10,519 bases of DNA from Eimeria necatrix (GCF_000499385.1 NW_013651928.1:1-10519), one strand, 5' to 3'; shown: positions 1 through 7,403, numbered from the stretch's first letter. A program made the numbers and translations. Notes: generated from the letters alone by a model not told the origin.

Positions 1-210
1 GGGGAGGGGGAGGGGAGGGAGGAGGGGGCGGGGGAGAGCGGCAAGCTGCTGCTGGAGCTGCTGATGCTGCTGCTGCTGCTGCTGCTGCCTGCGGCGAGCA
101 GCTCGCTGCTGCTGCAGCGCCAGCTGAAGGCCCCCGCGCGCAGCAGCAAAGCGCTCAGAGGCCCCCAACCCAAAGAGTCACTCGAACTCAGAGTTACAAA
201 CAACATGTAA
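1..210 (+). CDS. possible 3' end of a gene entering from the left
   Basis: Frame 1 is open from the first base to a TAA at 208-210, giving 69 codons. It begins with a Gly/Glu-rich stretch from a GGGGAG-type repeat (bases 1-36), continues through GESGKLLLELLM and a run of seven leucines from CTG repeats, and ends in a non-repetitive basic tail (QRQLKAPARSSKALRGPQPK, then a short end before the stop). The unique tail, which does not come from repeat DNA, is the main reason to consider it coding. A Leu run could look like a membrane segment, but CTG repeats give this by chance. No family is recognised and no start is visible, so it would be the C-terminal part of something upstream. It could equally be a chance open frame in GC-rich repeat DNA. 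Confidence 0.3.
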   Translation, partial: GEGEGREEGAGESGKLLLELLMLLLLLLLPAASSSLLLQRQLKAPARSSKALRGPQPKESLELRVTNNM

Positions 211-294
211 ATCAGCAGCAGCAAATAACGATTCAGCCCGTACGGCGTCGGCTGCGCAGACGCCGGGTGACCAAACGCCGGCAAAAACGAACCC

Positions 295-570
295 ATCCTG
301 CTGCTGCTGCTGCGCTGCTGCTGCGCTGCTGCTGCTGCGCTGCTGCGCTGCTGCGCTGCTGCTGCGGCGGCAGAAGCGAAGGCTGCGGACTCGTGGAGCT
401 CTTGCTGCTGCTGGGCTGCTGCAGCGGCGGCTGCTGCCTCCTGCTGCGGCGGCTCTTGGGACGCCCCTGGCTCCCTTGCTGCTGCTCAGGCTCCTCCTTC
501 TCCCGCTGCCGCTGCTGCTGCTGCTGCTGCTCGGGTCACTCGTGGTGTCCCTGTTGTTGCGGGGATTAAG

Positions 571-623
<53 letters not shown>

Positions 624-740
624 TGCTGGGGTCACTGGTGGTGCTCTTCCTGCAGCCGGGGCTCGTGCTGCTGGGGTTCCTGCTGCTGGGGCTCCTGCTG
701 CTGGGGTTTACGCTGCTGCTGCTTCTGCTGCATTCGCTTG
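295..740. repeat. CTG-rich trinucleotide and minisatellite tract
   Basis: Dense GCT/CTG repeats with short interruptions. The longest pure run is 15 CTG units at 575-619. Two related short blocks, GGGTCACT followed by GTGGTG, occur at about 532-548 and 629-645, suggesting duplication of a roughly 97-bp segment. At about 660-715 a short GC-rich unit (CTGCTGCTGGGGTTC-like) repeats in tandem. On the minus strand one frame reads as QQQEP repeats and another as long Ser runs. I do not accept either as a gene because every frame through such a tract is open and low-complexity. The tract resembles the CAG repeats spread through Eimeria genomes. Confidence 0.8.
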
Positions 741-870
741 CTCTGAGAGGCACAGCAGCAAGTGGGGCAGCTGAGGGAAGCTGCTGCTGCGCGCAGCAAA
801 ACGTGAGCAGCAGGCGCCCAGTGCAGCAAGCAGCAGCGAGCCCCCAAGCCCACCCCGCCCGCCCAGCCCC

Positions 871-960
871 AACCCTAAACCCTAAACCCTAAACCCTAGA
901 CCCTAGGCCGTAGGCCCCAGGCCCCAGGCCCTGGGTCCAGGGCCTAGGGTTTAGGGCCCA
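871..960. repeat. interstitial telomere-like repeat with inverted arm
   Basis: Four copies of the heptamer AAACCCT begin at about 871, decay into CTAGACCCTAGGCC, and are followed within about 40 bases by the reverse orientation, GGCCTAGGGTTTAGGG (about 940-956). The spacer is itself a GC-rich near-palindrome (GGCCCCAGGCCCTGGGTCC). The two arms could pair as a hairpin. A further degenerate piece (GTTTAGGGCCTAGGG) lies near 1109. TTTAGGG is the known telomere heptamer of apicomplexans such as Eimeria and Toxoplasma; interstitial copies are a known feature of Eimeria repeat-rich segments. Confidence 0.85.
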
Positions 961-1008
961 CGGCGCCTGGGAGGAACCAGCGGGCGCGGCTCTGATATCG
1001 GGGGCTTC

Positions 1009-1011
<3 letters not shown>

Positions 1012-1044
<33 letters not shown>
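1012..1044. repeat. (CAG)10 microsatellite
   Basis: Ten uninterrupted CAG units followed by CAA. The flanks are unique and do not form a recognisable coding frame. The minus strand reads Leu repeats across it. Confidence 0.9.
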
Positions 1045-1186
1045 AGAGAGGAAGCTGCGGCAGATCTGGCTAGCTGTGGGAACTGCTGAGGGCAGTCTGG
1101 GGTTCAATGTTTAGGGCCTAGGGCTTCGGCATATGCATGCAAGCTTAGCGGCAAATGAGGATCTAGAAAGCCCCAAGAAGCAAACT

Positions 1187-1250
1187 TGACATAAATAAAT
1201 TAATTGAGTTTAAATAAATAAAAAAGAAAGGAAAAAGGAGGGAAAAAAGA
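1187..1250. repeat. AT-rich island, copy A
   Basis: An AT-rich stretch in otherwise GC-rich DNA: ATAAATAAATTAATTGAG, then TTTAAATAAATAAA and a purine run (AAAGAAAGGAAAAAGG). Similar arrangements occur at 1498-1568 (reverse orientation) and 2423-2494. The surrounding 1100-1400 contains no gene I can support; a TATGCATGCA site lies at about 1130. Confidence 0.55.
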
Positions 1251-1497
1251 CCGCTGGATCAAAGCCGACACCAGTGGACTGCAGCCGTCGCCCGTGCGGC
1301 TGGGAGCTTCCGGGGGTGCCTGGGAAGCCAAAAAGGTAATATAAATGCAAATTAAACCATAAATAAGAGTTTTTAATTGTTTAATGTGTTAAATTAAATG
1401 TTTTGGGCCTTCAGCAACGAAAAATGGCTGCAACCGACAGCACGCCCGATCCAGGCGATCCCGCGCGCTGCTGCTGCTGCTGCTGGCGTTCCTTCTC

Positions 1498-1568
1498 CCC
1501 CGTTTTCACTCTTTTTATTTATTTCGAAAATACAATTTTATTTATTTTATTTATTTTCTTTTAATTGC
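1498..1568. repeat. AT-rich island, copy B (reverse orientation)
   Basis: Contains CTTTTTATTTATTTCGAAA followed by two TTTATTTATTTTA-like blocks and TTTTAATTGCC. Read on the minus strand it is AATTAAAAGAAAATAAATAA, a spacer, then AAATAAATAAAAAGAG, which parallels the order in copy C at 2423-2494. This suggests a dispersed element rather than random AT-richness, but only base-by-base alignment can decide. Confidence 0.5.
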
Positions 1569-1670
1569 CTCTTTTGCGCTTCCCTGCGCTGCTCCCCGTG
1601 GGCCAGAAAGCTGCAGCCACGGCGCCGACGGAAGCTGGCCCTCGGGCTAGCGGCACAATCGCCCGCCGCT

Positions 1671-1733
1671 AAACCCCAAACCCCAAACCCCAAACCCTAA
1701 ACCCTAAACCCTAAACCCTAAACCCTAAACCCT
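1671..1733. repeat. interstitial telomere-like repeat
   Basis: Nine heptamers in perfect 7-base register: three of the variant AAACCCC followed by six of AAACCCT. The variants are sorted into two blocks rather than mixed, as expected if the array grew by local duplication or slippage. Orientation is C-rich on the + strand, the same as at 871 and opposite to 8201-8357. Confidence 0.95.
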
Positions 1734-1855
1734 TGCAACTTAACTTCAAGCCAAACTTGCTGCTGACCTGCACCAAGGGCCCACAGCTAGCTGATCTATG
1801 AACACCCAGGCGCCCCTCTCAGGAGGGCTCTACACATCCAGAGGCACCCTCTGCA

Positions 1856-2150
1856 GCAGCAGCTAGCTGGGGCTAGCGGCTCCAGCTAGCTGTGACTAGC
1901 TGTGGCAAGCTGCAGCTGCCTGTGGCTAGCTGTGACTAGCTGTGGTTAGCCGTGGCTAGCTATGGCTAGCTGTGGCTAGCTGTGGCTAGCTGTGGCTAGC
2001 TGTGGCTAGCTGTGGTTAGCCGTGGCTAGCTGTGGCTAGCTGTGGCTAGCTGTGGCTGGCTTTGGCTAGCTGTGGCTAGCTGTGGCTGGCTTTGGCTAGC
2101 TGTGGCTAGCTGTGGCTAGCTGTGGCTAGCTGCGGTGAGCTGGAGCTCCT
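1856..2150. repeat. 10-bp GCTAGC minisatellite, forward arm
   Basis: About 25 units of TGTGGCTAGC run from about 1891 to 2140 in exact 10-base register, preceded by a degraded entry region from 1856. Variant units (TGTGACTAGC, TTTGGCTAGC, TGTGGCTGGC, CGTGGCTAGC) show substitutions but no length changes. A three-unit block containing TTTGGCTAGC is duplicated near 2051-2110. No coding frame is supported. Confidence 0.95.
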
Positions 2151-2176
2151 ACCCGCAAGCAGCTAAGGCCCTGCTG

Positions 2177-2323
2177 CAGCTAGCCGCAGCTAGCCACAAA
2201 CACTGGCCTCAAGCCGCAGCAGCTAGCTAGTGCAGATAGCGACAGCTAGCCACGGCTAGCCACAGCCGGCTGCAGCTAGCCACATCTAGCCACAGCTAGC
2301 CACAGCTAGCCACAGCTAGCCAC
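2177..2323. repeat. 10-bp GCTAGC minisatellite, inverted arm
   Basis: Units of CACAGCTAGC, the reverse complement of the preceding array's unit, again in 10-base steps, most regular from 2231 to 2322. Together with 1856-2150 this forms a long imperfect inverted repeat with a central spacer of roughly 30 bases, able in principle to fold as a hairpin or cruciform. Confidence 0.9.
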
Positions 2324-2422
2324 TGAGCCTGAAGATGTCCCTTTGGGGGGCTGGCCAGTTTGGCTGCAGAAGGCAAGTCCCACAAGAAGCAGCAGCAGAG
2401 GCGTTTCTGCAGCAGCAGAAGC

Positions 2423-2494
2423 TGAATTAAAAGAATAAATAAAGTTTTTGTTTTTAGATTTCAAACTTTTAAATAAATAAAGGGAGAAAGAAGG
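2423..2494. repeat. AT-rich island, copy C
   Basis: GAATTAAAAGAATAAATAAA, a T-rich spacer, then CTTTTAAATAAATAAAGGG and a purine run. Element order matches the minus strand of copy B and the second half matches copy A. Confidence 0.5.
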
Positions 2495-2536
2495 TTTGTT
2501 GCTGCTGCAGCCCCTCTCAGGAAGAGGCCCTGTTGT

Positions 2537-3020
2537 GTGAGCCAGCAGCAGCAGCAGCAAGAGCAGCAGCAGGAAAAACAGCAGCAGCAGCAGCAACAGC
2601 AGCGACAAAGGAGGAAACGGAAGCAGCAACTGCAGCAGCAACGGCGGCTACAGCAGCAGCGGCACCAGCAGCAAACACGGCAGCAACGGCAACGTCAGCA
2701 ATGGCAGCAGCAACAGCAATATTAAAAGCAGCAGCAACATCAAAGTTAAGAGCAGCAGCAACATCAAAGTTAAGAGCAGCAGCAACATCAAAGTTAAGAG
2801 CAGCAGCGAAAATAAAAGCAGCAGCAGCAGCAGCAGCGGCAGCAGCACTTGCGAACGCGGAGTTGCAGAAATAACCTCTAAAATCCGAACAGCAACGACA
2901 GCCCTATTCACAGCAGCAGCTGCTGCAACAGCAGCAGCAGATGCAATAGCAGCAACAGATGCAACAGCAGCAGCAGATGCAATAGCAGCAACAGATGCAA
3001 CAGCAGCAGCAGGACCCACA
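2537..3020. repeat. CAG/CAA-rich region with 24-bp and 36-bp tandem repeats
   Basis: A glutamine/alanine-type CAG/CAA region. It contains three perfect copies of a 24-bp unit at 2727-2798 (ending CATCAAAGTTAAG; one frame reads AAATSKLR) and two perfect copies of a 36-bp unit at 2929-3000 (CAG x4, then ATG CAA TAG CAG CAA CAG ATG CAA). Frame 2537-2725 reads as a Gln/Arg-rich 62-residue peptide; the frame of 2533-2874 reads as Ala/Thr. Neither resembles a known protein, and both are expected from the repeat itself. Coding is possible because Eimeria genes do contain such runs, but I see no conserved core around it. Confidence 0.85.
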
Positions 3021-3094
3021 GCAGCAGCAGCTGCGGCCTCCAGTGAGCTATGGAGGGGTTGCTTGTTGCAGTGTGCGGGCTTGTCGCCTCCCTA

Positions 3095-3105
3095 GAGCTT
3101 GCTGC

Positions 3106-3139
<34 letters not shown>

Positions 3140-3350
3140 TCTGCTGCTGCACTGTCACTGTCTCACTCGTATGGGCCTCGGCTTTAAAGGCATGCTGCTG
3201 CCTCTTTTCCCTGCACTCTGCTGTTGCAGGAACTATCTCAGCCCTTCAACTTGCACTGCTGCTGCTGCTGCTGCTGCAGCTGCAGCTGCAGCTGCAGCTA
3301 CCGCTGCAGTGCCCGCTGCTGCGTCTGCTGGTGCTGCTGTGTCTCTCTGC
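3095..3350. repeat. CTG and CAGCTG repeats
   Basis: CTG runs at about 3099-3150 and 3256-3275 are followed by four to five tandem CAGCTG units (about 3272-3298), a self-complementary hexamer. All three + frames are open (Leu, Cys or Ala runs), a repeat effect. I see no gene. Confidence 0.85.
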
Positions 3351-3390
3351 TTCTGTCCTGCTGCTGCTTCCTTCTCTGCTGCGCAGAACT

Positions 3391-3412
3391 GTACGTACAC
3401 CCGAAGTCGCTG
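3391..3412. promoter_or_regulatory. GTACGTACACC motif, copy 1
   Basis: A 22-base block starting GTACGTACACC and ending GAAGTCGCTG, found again with one mismatch at 3774-3795, while the flanking sequences of the two copies are unrelated. It contains the palindrome GTACGTAC. A cis-regulatory role is inference. The GTAC core resembles sites reported for some apicomplexan AP2 factors (Plasmodium AP2-G), but no Eimeria binding data are implied. Confidence 0.35.
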
Positions 3413-3449
3413 GTGCTGTGTCTGGGAACATGGGCTCCCGCTGCAGCGG

Positions 3450-3690
3450 ATGAATAATTCTTTTAGAAAAGTAAAATGTGTTTTTAATTATTTAAAAAGT
3501 TTATTTAAACTGCCCGAAGGCCATTTTCAAGCCCCCAGCGGCGCCCGGCTGTCGGCCGTCCCCACCCCTCCTCCCTGCCGGGCGGCGCTGCTGCTGCGCC
3601 TCACTAAGTGGATCAACTATACTTAATTGAATTTGGATTTGTTTTTAATTATTAATATTTTCTAAAACTCAAAAAATCAAGAAAAGGGGG
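3450..3690. other. AT-rich stretches upstream of Rpn6
   Basis: Two AT-rich patches (about 3455-3512 and 3624-3685) flank a GC-rich segment. They include TTTTTAATTATTTAAAAAG and TTTTTAATTATTAATATTTT. No gene is supported here. Their position a few hundred bases before the Rpn6 start fits a promoter or 5' untranslated region, but no transcription start can be read from sequence alone. Confidence 0.35.
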
Positions 3691-3770
3691 TTCCGGGCGC
3701 CGGGTTGGGGCCTCCGCAGCAGCTCAGCTACACCGCAGCAGCAGCAGCGGCAGCAGCAGCAGATGCATGT

Positions 3771-3795
3771 GGTGTACGTACACCGGAAGTCGCTG
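3771..3795. promoter_or_regulatory. palindromic GGTGTACGTACACC motif, copy 2, 200 bp before the Rpn6 ATG
   Basis: A perfect 14-base palindrome, GGTGTACGTACACC (3771-3784), continues into GGAAGTCGCTG. It is 21 of 22 identical to the block at 3391-3412. The same palindrome recurs at 7930-7943. An ATGCAT site lies just upstream (about 3763). Location about 200 bases before the likely start codon suggests a promoter element; this is inference. Confidence 0.4.
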
Positions 3796-3993
3796 CTTGA
3801 ACTTGTTTTTCGTTGCGCTCTTTCCCATTTATATCTTTTCTAGCGAACTTTGCTGTTTAGTCTGCAGCCACACGCACAGCGGCGCCACTTAGGGGCTCTG
3901 CCTCCTCGACCGGCCGCGGCAGGAAGCTACCGTTGCTGCTGCTGCTGCTGCAGTTGCTGCTGCTGCTGCTGGCGGCGCACCTTCCTCTTGAGT

Positions 3994-4268
3994 ATGGCGG
4001 GGTCGACAAGCCCTGGGGTATCCCAGGGCTCAGTAGCTGCGGCTTCGGAGCCGGGAGCAGCAGCAGCAAAGGGAGCAGCGGGAACAGCAGCAGACGACGG
4101 CGTTGCTGCAGTGTCTATCTTGCTGCAGGATGCTGCAGCAACTTTGCGCAGCGACCGGGAGAAGGCGATTGAGCTGTGTCAGCACGCGCTGAGTCTGGCA
4201 GCAGCAGCAGCAGGAGTGCCGGAGTCCGCAGCAGCAGGGGCCGGGGGTTCTGGGGCGGGGTCGGACGT

Positions 4269-4301
<33 letters not shown>

Positions 4302-4529
4302 AGCAGCAGGGCCGGCGCGCAGCAGCAGCGCGGCGCTGCTGCAGCAAACGCCGTCGAGGGAAGAAGCGCTGCGGCTGTACGAACAGGGCCTTTGCTGGCT
4401 AGCTGGGGTGTACGCGGAGTCGGGAGACAGCAGCAAAGTGTGCAGTTTGCTGCAGTCTTCATTTGTGTTATTTGGGGATTTGCCGAAGGCCAAGACGGCG
4501 AAGTTGGTGCGTTTGTTCGTGGACCGCGT

Positions 4530-4571
<42 letters not shown>

Positions 4572-6550
4572 AGCGCGCCGCGCCGGTGCTGCAGCTGTTG
4601 CTGCTGCGCCGTTGCTACGGCTCCAGCTAGCTAGTGCTGCTGCGCTGTTGCTGCTACTGCGGCAACTGCTGCTGCTGCTGCTGCGACAACTGCTGCTGCT
4701 GCGCTGCTGCTGCTGCGACAACTGCTGCTGCTGCTGCGCTGCTGCTGCTGCAGGCGGGGATTCTGCATGCGCAGGACAACGACTACCGAACAGCATTTTC
4801 TTATTTCTACGAAGCCTTCGAAGCTTTCAGCGGACAAGAGGCAGCTCAAGAAAGCCACAAGAGGCACCAGCAGCAAACCAAGGCTGAGGAGAAGACAGTC
4901 GCAGCAGGTGGGCCATCTGCAGCAAAAATAAAAGACATTTATTTCCTTTTAAAGGCCTTTTGATGCTCCATAACGCGCTAAAAGCCCTTAGGATTGTTAC
5001 TCTTTTGAAGCCCTTTCAAAGGCCTACACAATGAGTGTCGGGTGTGGGGTGTCCGGTGTCTGTACACCGGAAGTGGCTCAGGTGTCTGTCCGTACACCTG
5101 AAGTCCAGCTGAGGTGGTTGGGGTGTCTGTACACCTGAAGCCGTTCAGGTGTCTGTACAGCTCAAGCTTTTGGGGTGTCTGCACAGCTGAGGTGGTTGGG
5201 GTGTCTGGGCGGTTGGGGTGTCTGTACAGCCGAAGCTTTTGGGGTGTCTGTACAGCTGAAGCCTTTGGGTGTCTGCACAGCTTTGGCTTGTGGGGTGTCT
5301 GTACAGCCGAAGCCTTGGGGTGTCTGCACAGCTGTGGCTGTTGGGGTGTCTGTACAGCTTTGGCTGTTGGGGTGTCTGCACAGCTGTGGCTGTTGGGGTG
5401 TCTGTACAACTGAAGGTTTTGGGTGTCTGCACAGCTGTGGCTGTGGGGTGTCTGTACAGCTGAAGGTTTTAGGTGTCTGTACAGCTGTGACTGGGGTGTC
5501 TGTACAGCTGAAGGTTTTAGGTGTCTGTACAACTGTGGCTGTGGGGTGTCTGCACAGCTTTGGCTTACGGGGTGTCTGTACAGCTGTGGCTGGGGTGTCT
5601 GTACAGCTGAAGGTTCCGGGTGTCGGTACAGCTGCGACTGGGGTGTCTGTACAGCTGAAGGTTTCGGGTGTCTGTACAGCTGTGGCTGGGGTGTCTGTAC
5701 AGCTGTGGCTGTGGGGTGTCTGTACAGCTTTGGCTTACGGGGTGTCTGTACAGCTGCGACTGGGGTGTCTGTACAGCTGAAGGTTTTGGGTGTCTGCACA
5801 GCTGTGGCTGGGGTGTCTGTACAGCTGTGGCTGTGGGGTGTCTGTACAGCTTTGGCTTACGGGGTGTCTGTACAGCTGCGACTGGGGTGTCTGTAGAGCT
5901 GAAGGTTTCGGGTGTCTGTACAGCTGTGGCTGTGGGGTGTCTGTACAGGGGAGAAGCGCGCGTTGGCGGTGCGTTCGTTGAGTTACATGTTGCTGACGAA
6001 GATTCTGATGGGGCGTCCTGAAGACGTGCCGAGTTTGTTGTCGACGCGGCAGAGTTTGCGTTACTACTCGCCGGGGGGTGTGGGGTTGGGATCGGGATCG
6101 GGATCGGGATCGGGGGAGGCGCGGCTGGAGGCGCTGCGGCTGCTGGCGGTGTGCCACCGCGAGCAGTCGCTGAAGATGTTTCGCGCGCTGCTGCAGCAGC
6201 AGCAGGGGCTGCTGCTGCTGCGCGGCGACCGCTTCCTGCAGCAGCACACGGAGGCCCTCTACGAGCGCCTCCTCGAGGCCGACCTCCAAAAGACCCTCCG
6301 CGCCTTCTCCCGCGTCGAACTCCCCCACCTCGCCCAGCTGCTGCACCTCCCGCTGCAGCGCCTCGAGCGCACTCTTTGCCGCCTCATGCTCGACGGCCGG
6401 CTGCACGCCACGCTTGACCAGGAGGCCAACGTGCTGCTGCTCTTTGCGCCTCCGCAGCCGCCGCGGCTTCACCAAAACGTCCTCGCCACCGTCGCCAACA
6501 TGGCCGCCGTCGTCGACGCGCTCTACGACAAGGCCCAGCAGACCCTCTAG
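3994..6550 (+). CDS. RPN6: 26S proteasome regulatory subunit Rpn6 (PSMD11 family), three-exon model
   Basis: Rpn6 is a lid subunit of the 26S proteasome; its solenoid clamps lid, base and core together and its PCI domain helps assemble the lid. Best-fitting exons are 3994-4527, 4754-4907 and 5949-6550, giving 429 codons plus TAG; yeast and human relatives are of similar length. ATG 3994 (MAGSTSPG) is the first ATG in frame. Exon 1 shows SDREKAIELCQHALSLA and LFGDLPKAKTAKLVRLF, both matching the Rpn6 N-terminus. Exon 2 shows AGILHAQDNDYRTAFSYFYE, a hallmark of the family. Exon 3 shows RSLSYMLLTKILMGRPEDV, then the PCI winged-helix domain (about residues 322-395, FSRVELPHLAQLL, LDQEANVLLLF) and the terminal helix (VVDALYDKAQQ). 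The exon 2/3 junction is in phase: 4907 G joins GG at 5949. Oddities: an alanine tract near residue 95, a (GGGATC)n-encoded Gly/Ser insert near residue 280, and about 110 missing middle residues. Family call is firm; intron 1 is uncertain. Confidence 0.9.
4528..4753 (+). other. uncertain first intron or collapsed repeat in Rpn6
   Basis: The reading frame changes between exon 1 (open to 4887 but low-complexity after about 4530) and AGILHAQ at 4754. A GT at 4528 and the CTGCTGCTGCAG|GCG junction at 4753 both lie in phase 0 and give an open join. The interval is CTG/GCT repeat (Ala, Leu or Cys runs by frame). The donor (CGC|GTGGCT) is weak, and accepting it removes the solenoid middle that other Rpn6 proteins have. 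Alternatives are a repeat-length error that shifts the frame, or an assembly collapse that deleted true exons between similar CTG tracts. Confidence 0.4.
4908..5948 (+). other. second intron of Rpn6, filled by a minisatellite
   Basis: Donor CAG|GTGGGC at 4907/4908 and acceptor CTGTACAG|GGGAG at 5948/5949 have matching phase and restore the Rpn6 frame (KTVAA-G-EKRALAVRSLS). If unspliced, the exon 2 frame meets a stop at 4961-4963, so removal is required. The other nearby GT (4898) has the wrong phase. About 890 of its 1041 bases are tandem repeat. Confidence 0.75.
5056..5948. repeat. 36-unit GGTGTCTGTACAGCTG minisatellite
   Basis: I count 36 units of roughly 18-30 bases, each built on GGGTGTCTGTACAGCTG (or CACAG) followed by a variable tail: GAAGGTTTT, TGGCTG, TTGGCTTACG or CGACTG. 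The first units differ, carrying GTACACCGGAAGT or GTACACCTGAAG. In the last third a five-unit block repeats with a 122-base period (unit starts 5643, 5765, 5887). Several frames on both strands are open through the array (for example QTPQPQLYRHP on the minus strand), which follows from the lack of stops in the unit and is not evidence of coding. Confidence 0.97.
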
Positions 6551-7220
6551 CCAGCTAGCTAGCTAGCTAGCTGGCGCCCTCGCGGGCTGGCTAGCTAGCT
6601 GGCTAGCTAGCTGGCTGGTTAGGTAGCTAGCTGGCTAGCTAGCTGGCTAGCTGGCTAGCTAGCTAGCTAGCTGGCTAGCTAGCTGGCGGGCTGGCGGCGA
6701 GCTCGGAGGGGAACGGGGGGCTGGGCTGTGCGGTGGGGGTGGGCAGCGAGCTGGGCGGGGAGCAGCTAGCTGGGCAGCTGGCTGGGGGGCTGCGTCGGTA
6801 GCTAGCTGGCCGGGGGATGAGTAGCTGGCTGGGTGTGGAACAGCTAGCGACGCAGCTTGCTGGGTGTTGAACAGCCAGCAAAGCAGCTAGCTGGGTGTTG
6901 AGCAGCTAGCTGCCAGAATTGCGGGCTCTGGGAAGAGCTAGCTGCTGGAGAACAACAGGAGCTTGCTAGGGGCTTAGCGAGCTGCGGCAGAGCTGGCTAG
7001 CTGCCCACATAGCTGCAGGAGAGCCAGCCAGCTAGCTAGCCAGCGAGCTAGCTAGCTAGCTAGCTAGCTGGGGGGATGGGGAGCGGAGTGGCTGGTGAGA
7101 TGGCTAGTTAGTTCGCTGCCTGGCCAACGAGCTGGCTAGCGAGCCAATTATCCAATTTCCGAAATGAAAGGTGAACAGCTGCTGGCTAGCTAGCTACCTA
7201 GCTAGCTAGCTAGCTAGCTG
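6551..7220. repeat. TAGC tetranucleotide-rich tract after Rpn6
   Basis: Begins one base or so past the Rpn6 stop. Runs of (AGCT/TAGC)n such as 6554-6574, 6645-6685, 7030-7070 and 7186-7220 are joined by GC-rich sequence with scattered GCTAGC. The repeat is self-complementary, so each run can fold on itself. The Rpn6 3' untranslated region must lie in or run through it; I see no AATAAA close to the stop. No gene is supported in this interval. Confidence 0.9.
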
Positions 7221-7340
7221 GGTGCTGACGGCGTCGCTGGTGTGCAGGGCAGCAGGCGCCAGCAGGAGAAGCAGATCGGGAGGGGCAGAAACAAGCAGCA
7301 GCAAAAGGAGAGGAGCCAGGGGCGCAGCAGCTGACAAACT

Positions 7341-7403
<63 letters not shown>

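Noticed and set aside
178..892. Ser-rich minus-strand frame and Leu-rich or Cys-rich plus-strand frames in the left CTG region
   Set aside because: All six frames are nearly open because pure CAG/CTG repeats contain no stops. No conserved, non-repetitive core supports any of them.
1187..2494. Retrotransposon or other coding mobile element around the AT-rich islands
   Set aside because: No reverse transcriptase, integrase or transposase motif, long terminal repeat or target duplication is visible.
2306..2641. Minus-strand hydrophobic frame with many Leu, as a membrane protein
   Set aside because: The hydrophobicity comes from CAG repeat read as Leu plus an AT-rich island read as Phe/Leu/Lys. 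There is no family match or start context.
4978..6475. Long minus-strand frames reading repeats of QTPQ and LYRHP, as a possible repetitive surface protein
   Set aside because: They are the reverse strand of the intronic minisatellite and Rpn6 exon 3. The repeat unit lacks stops in several frames on both strands, and unit lengths vary in ways that change frame, so no consistent protein repeat is kept.
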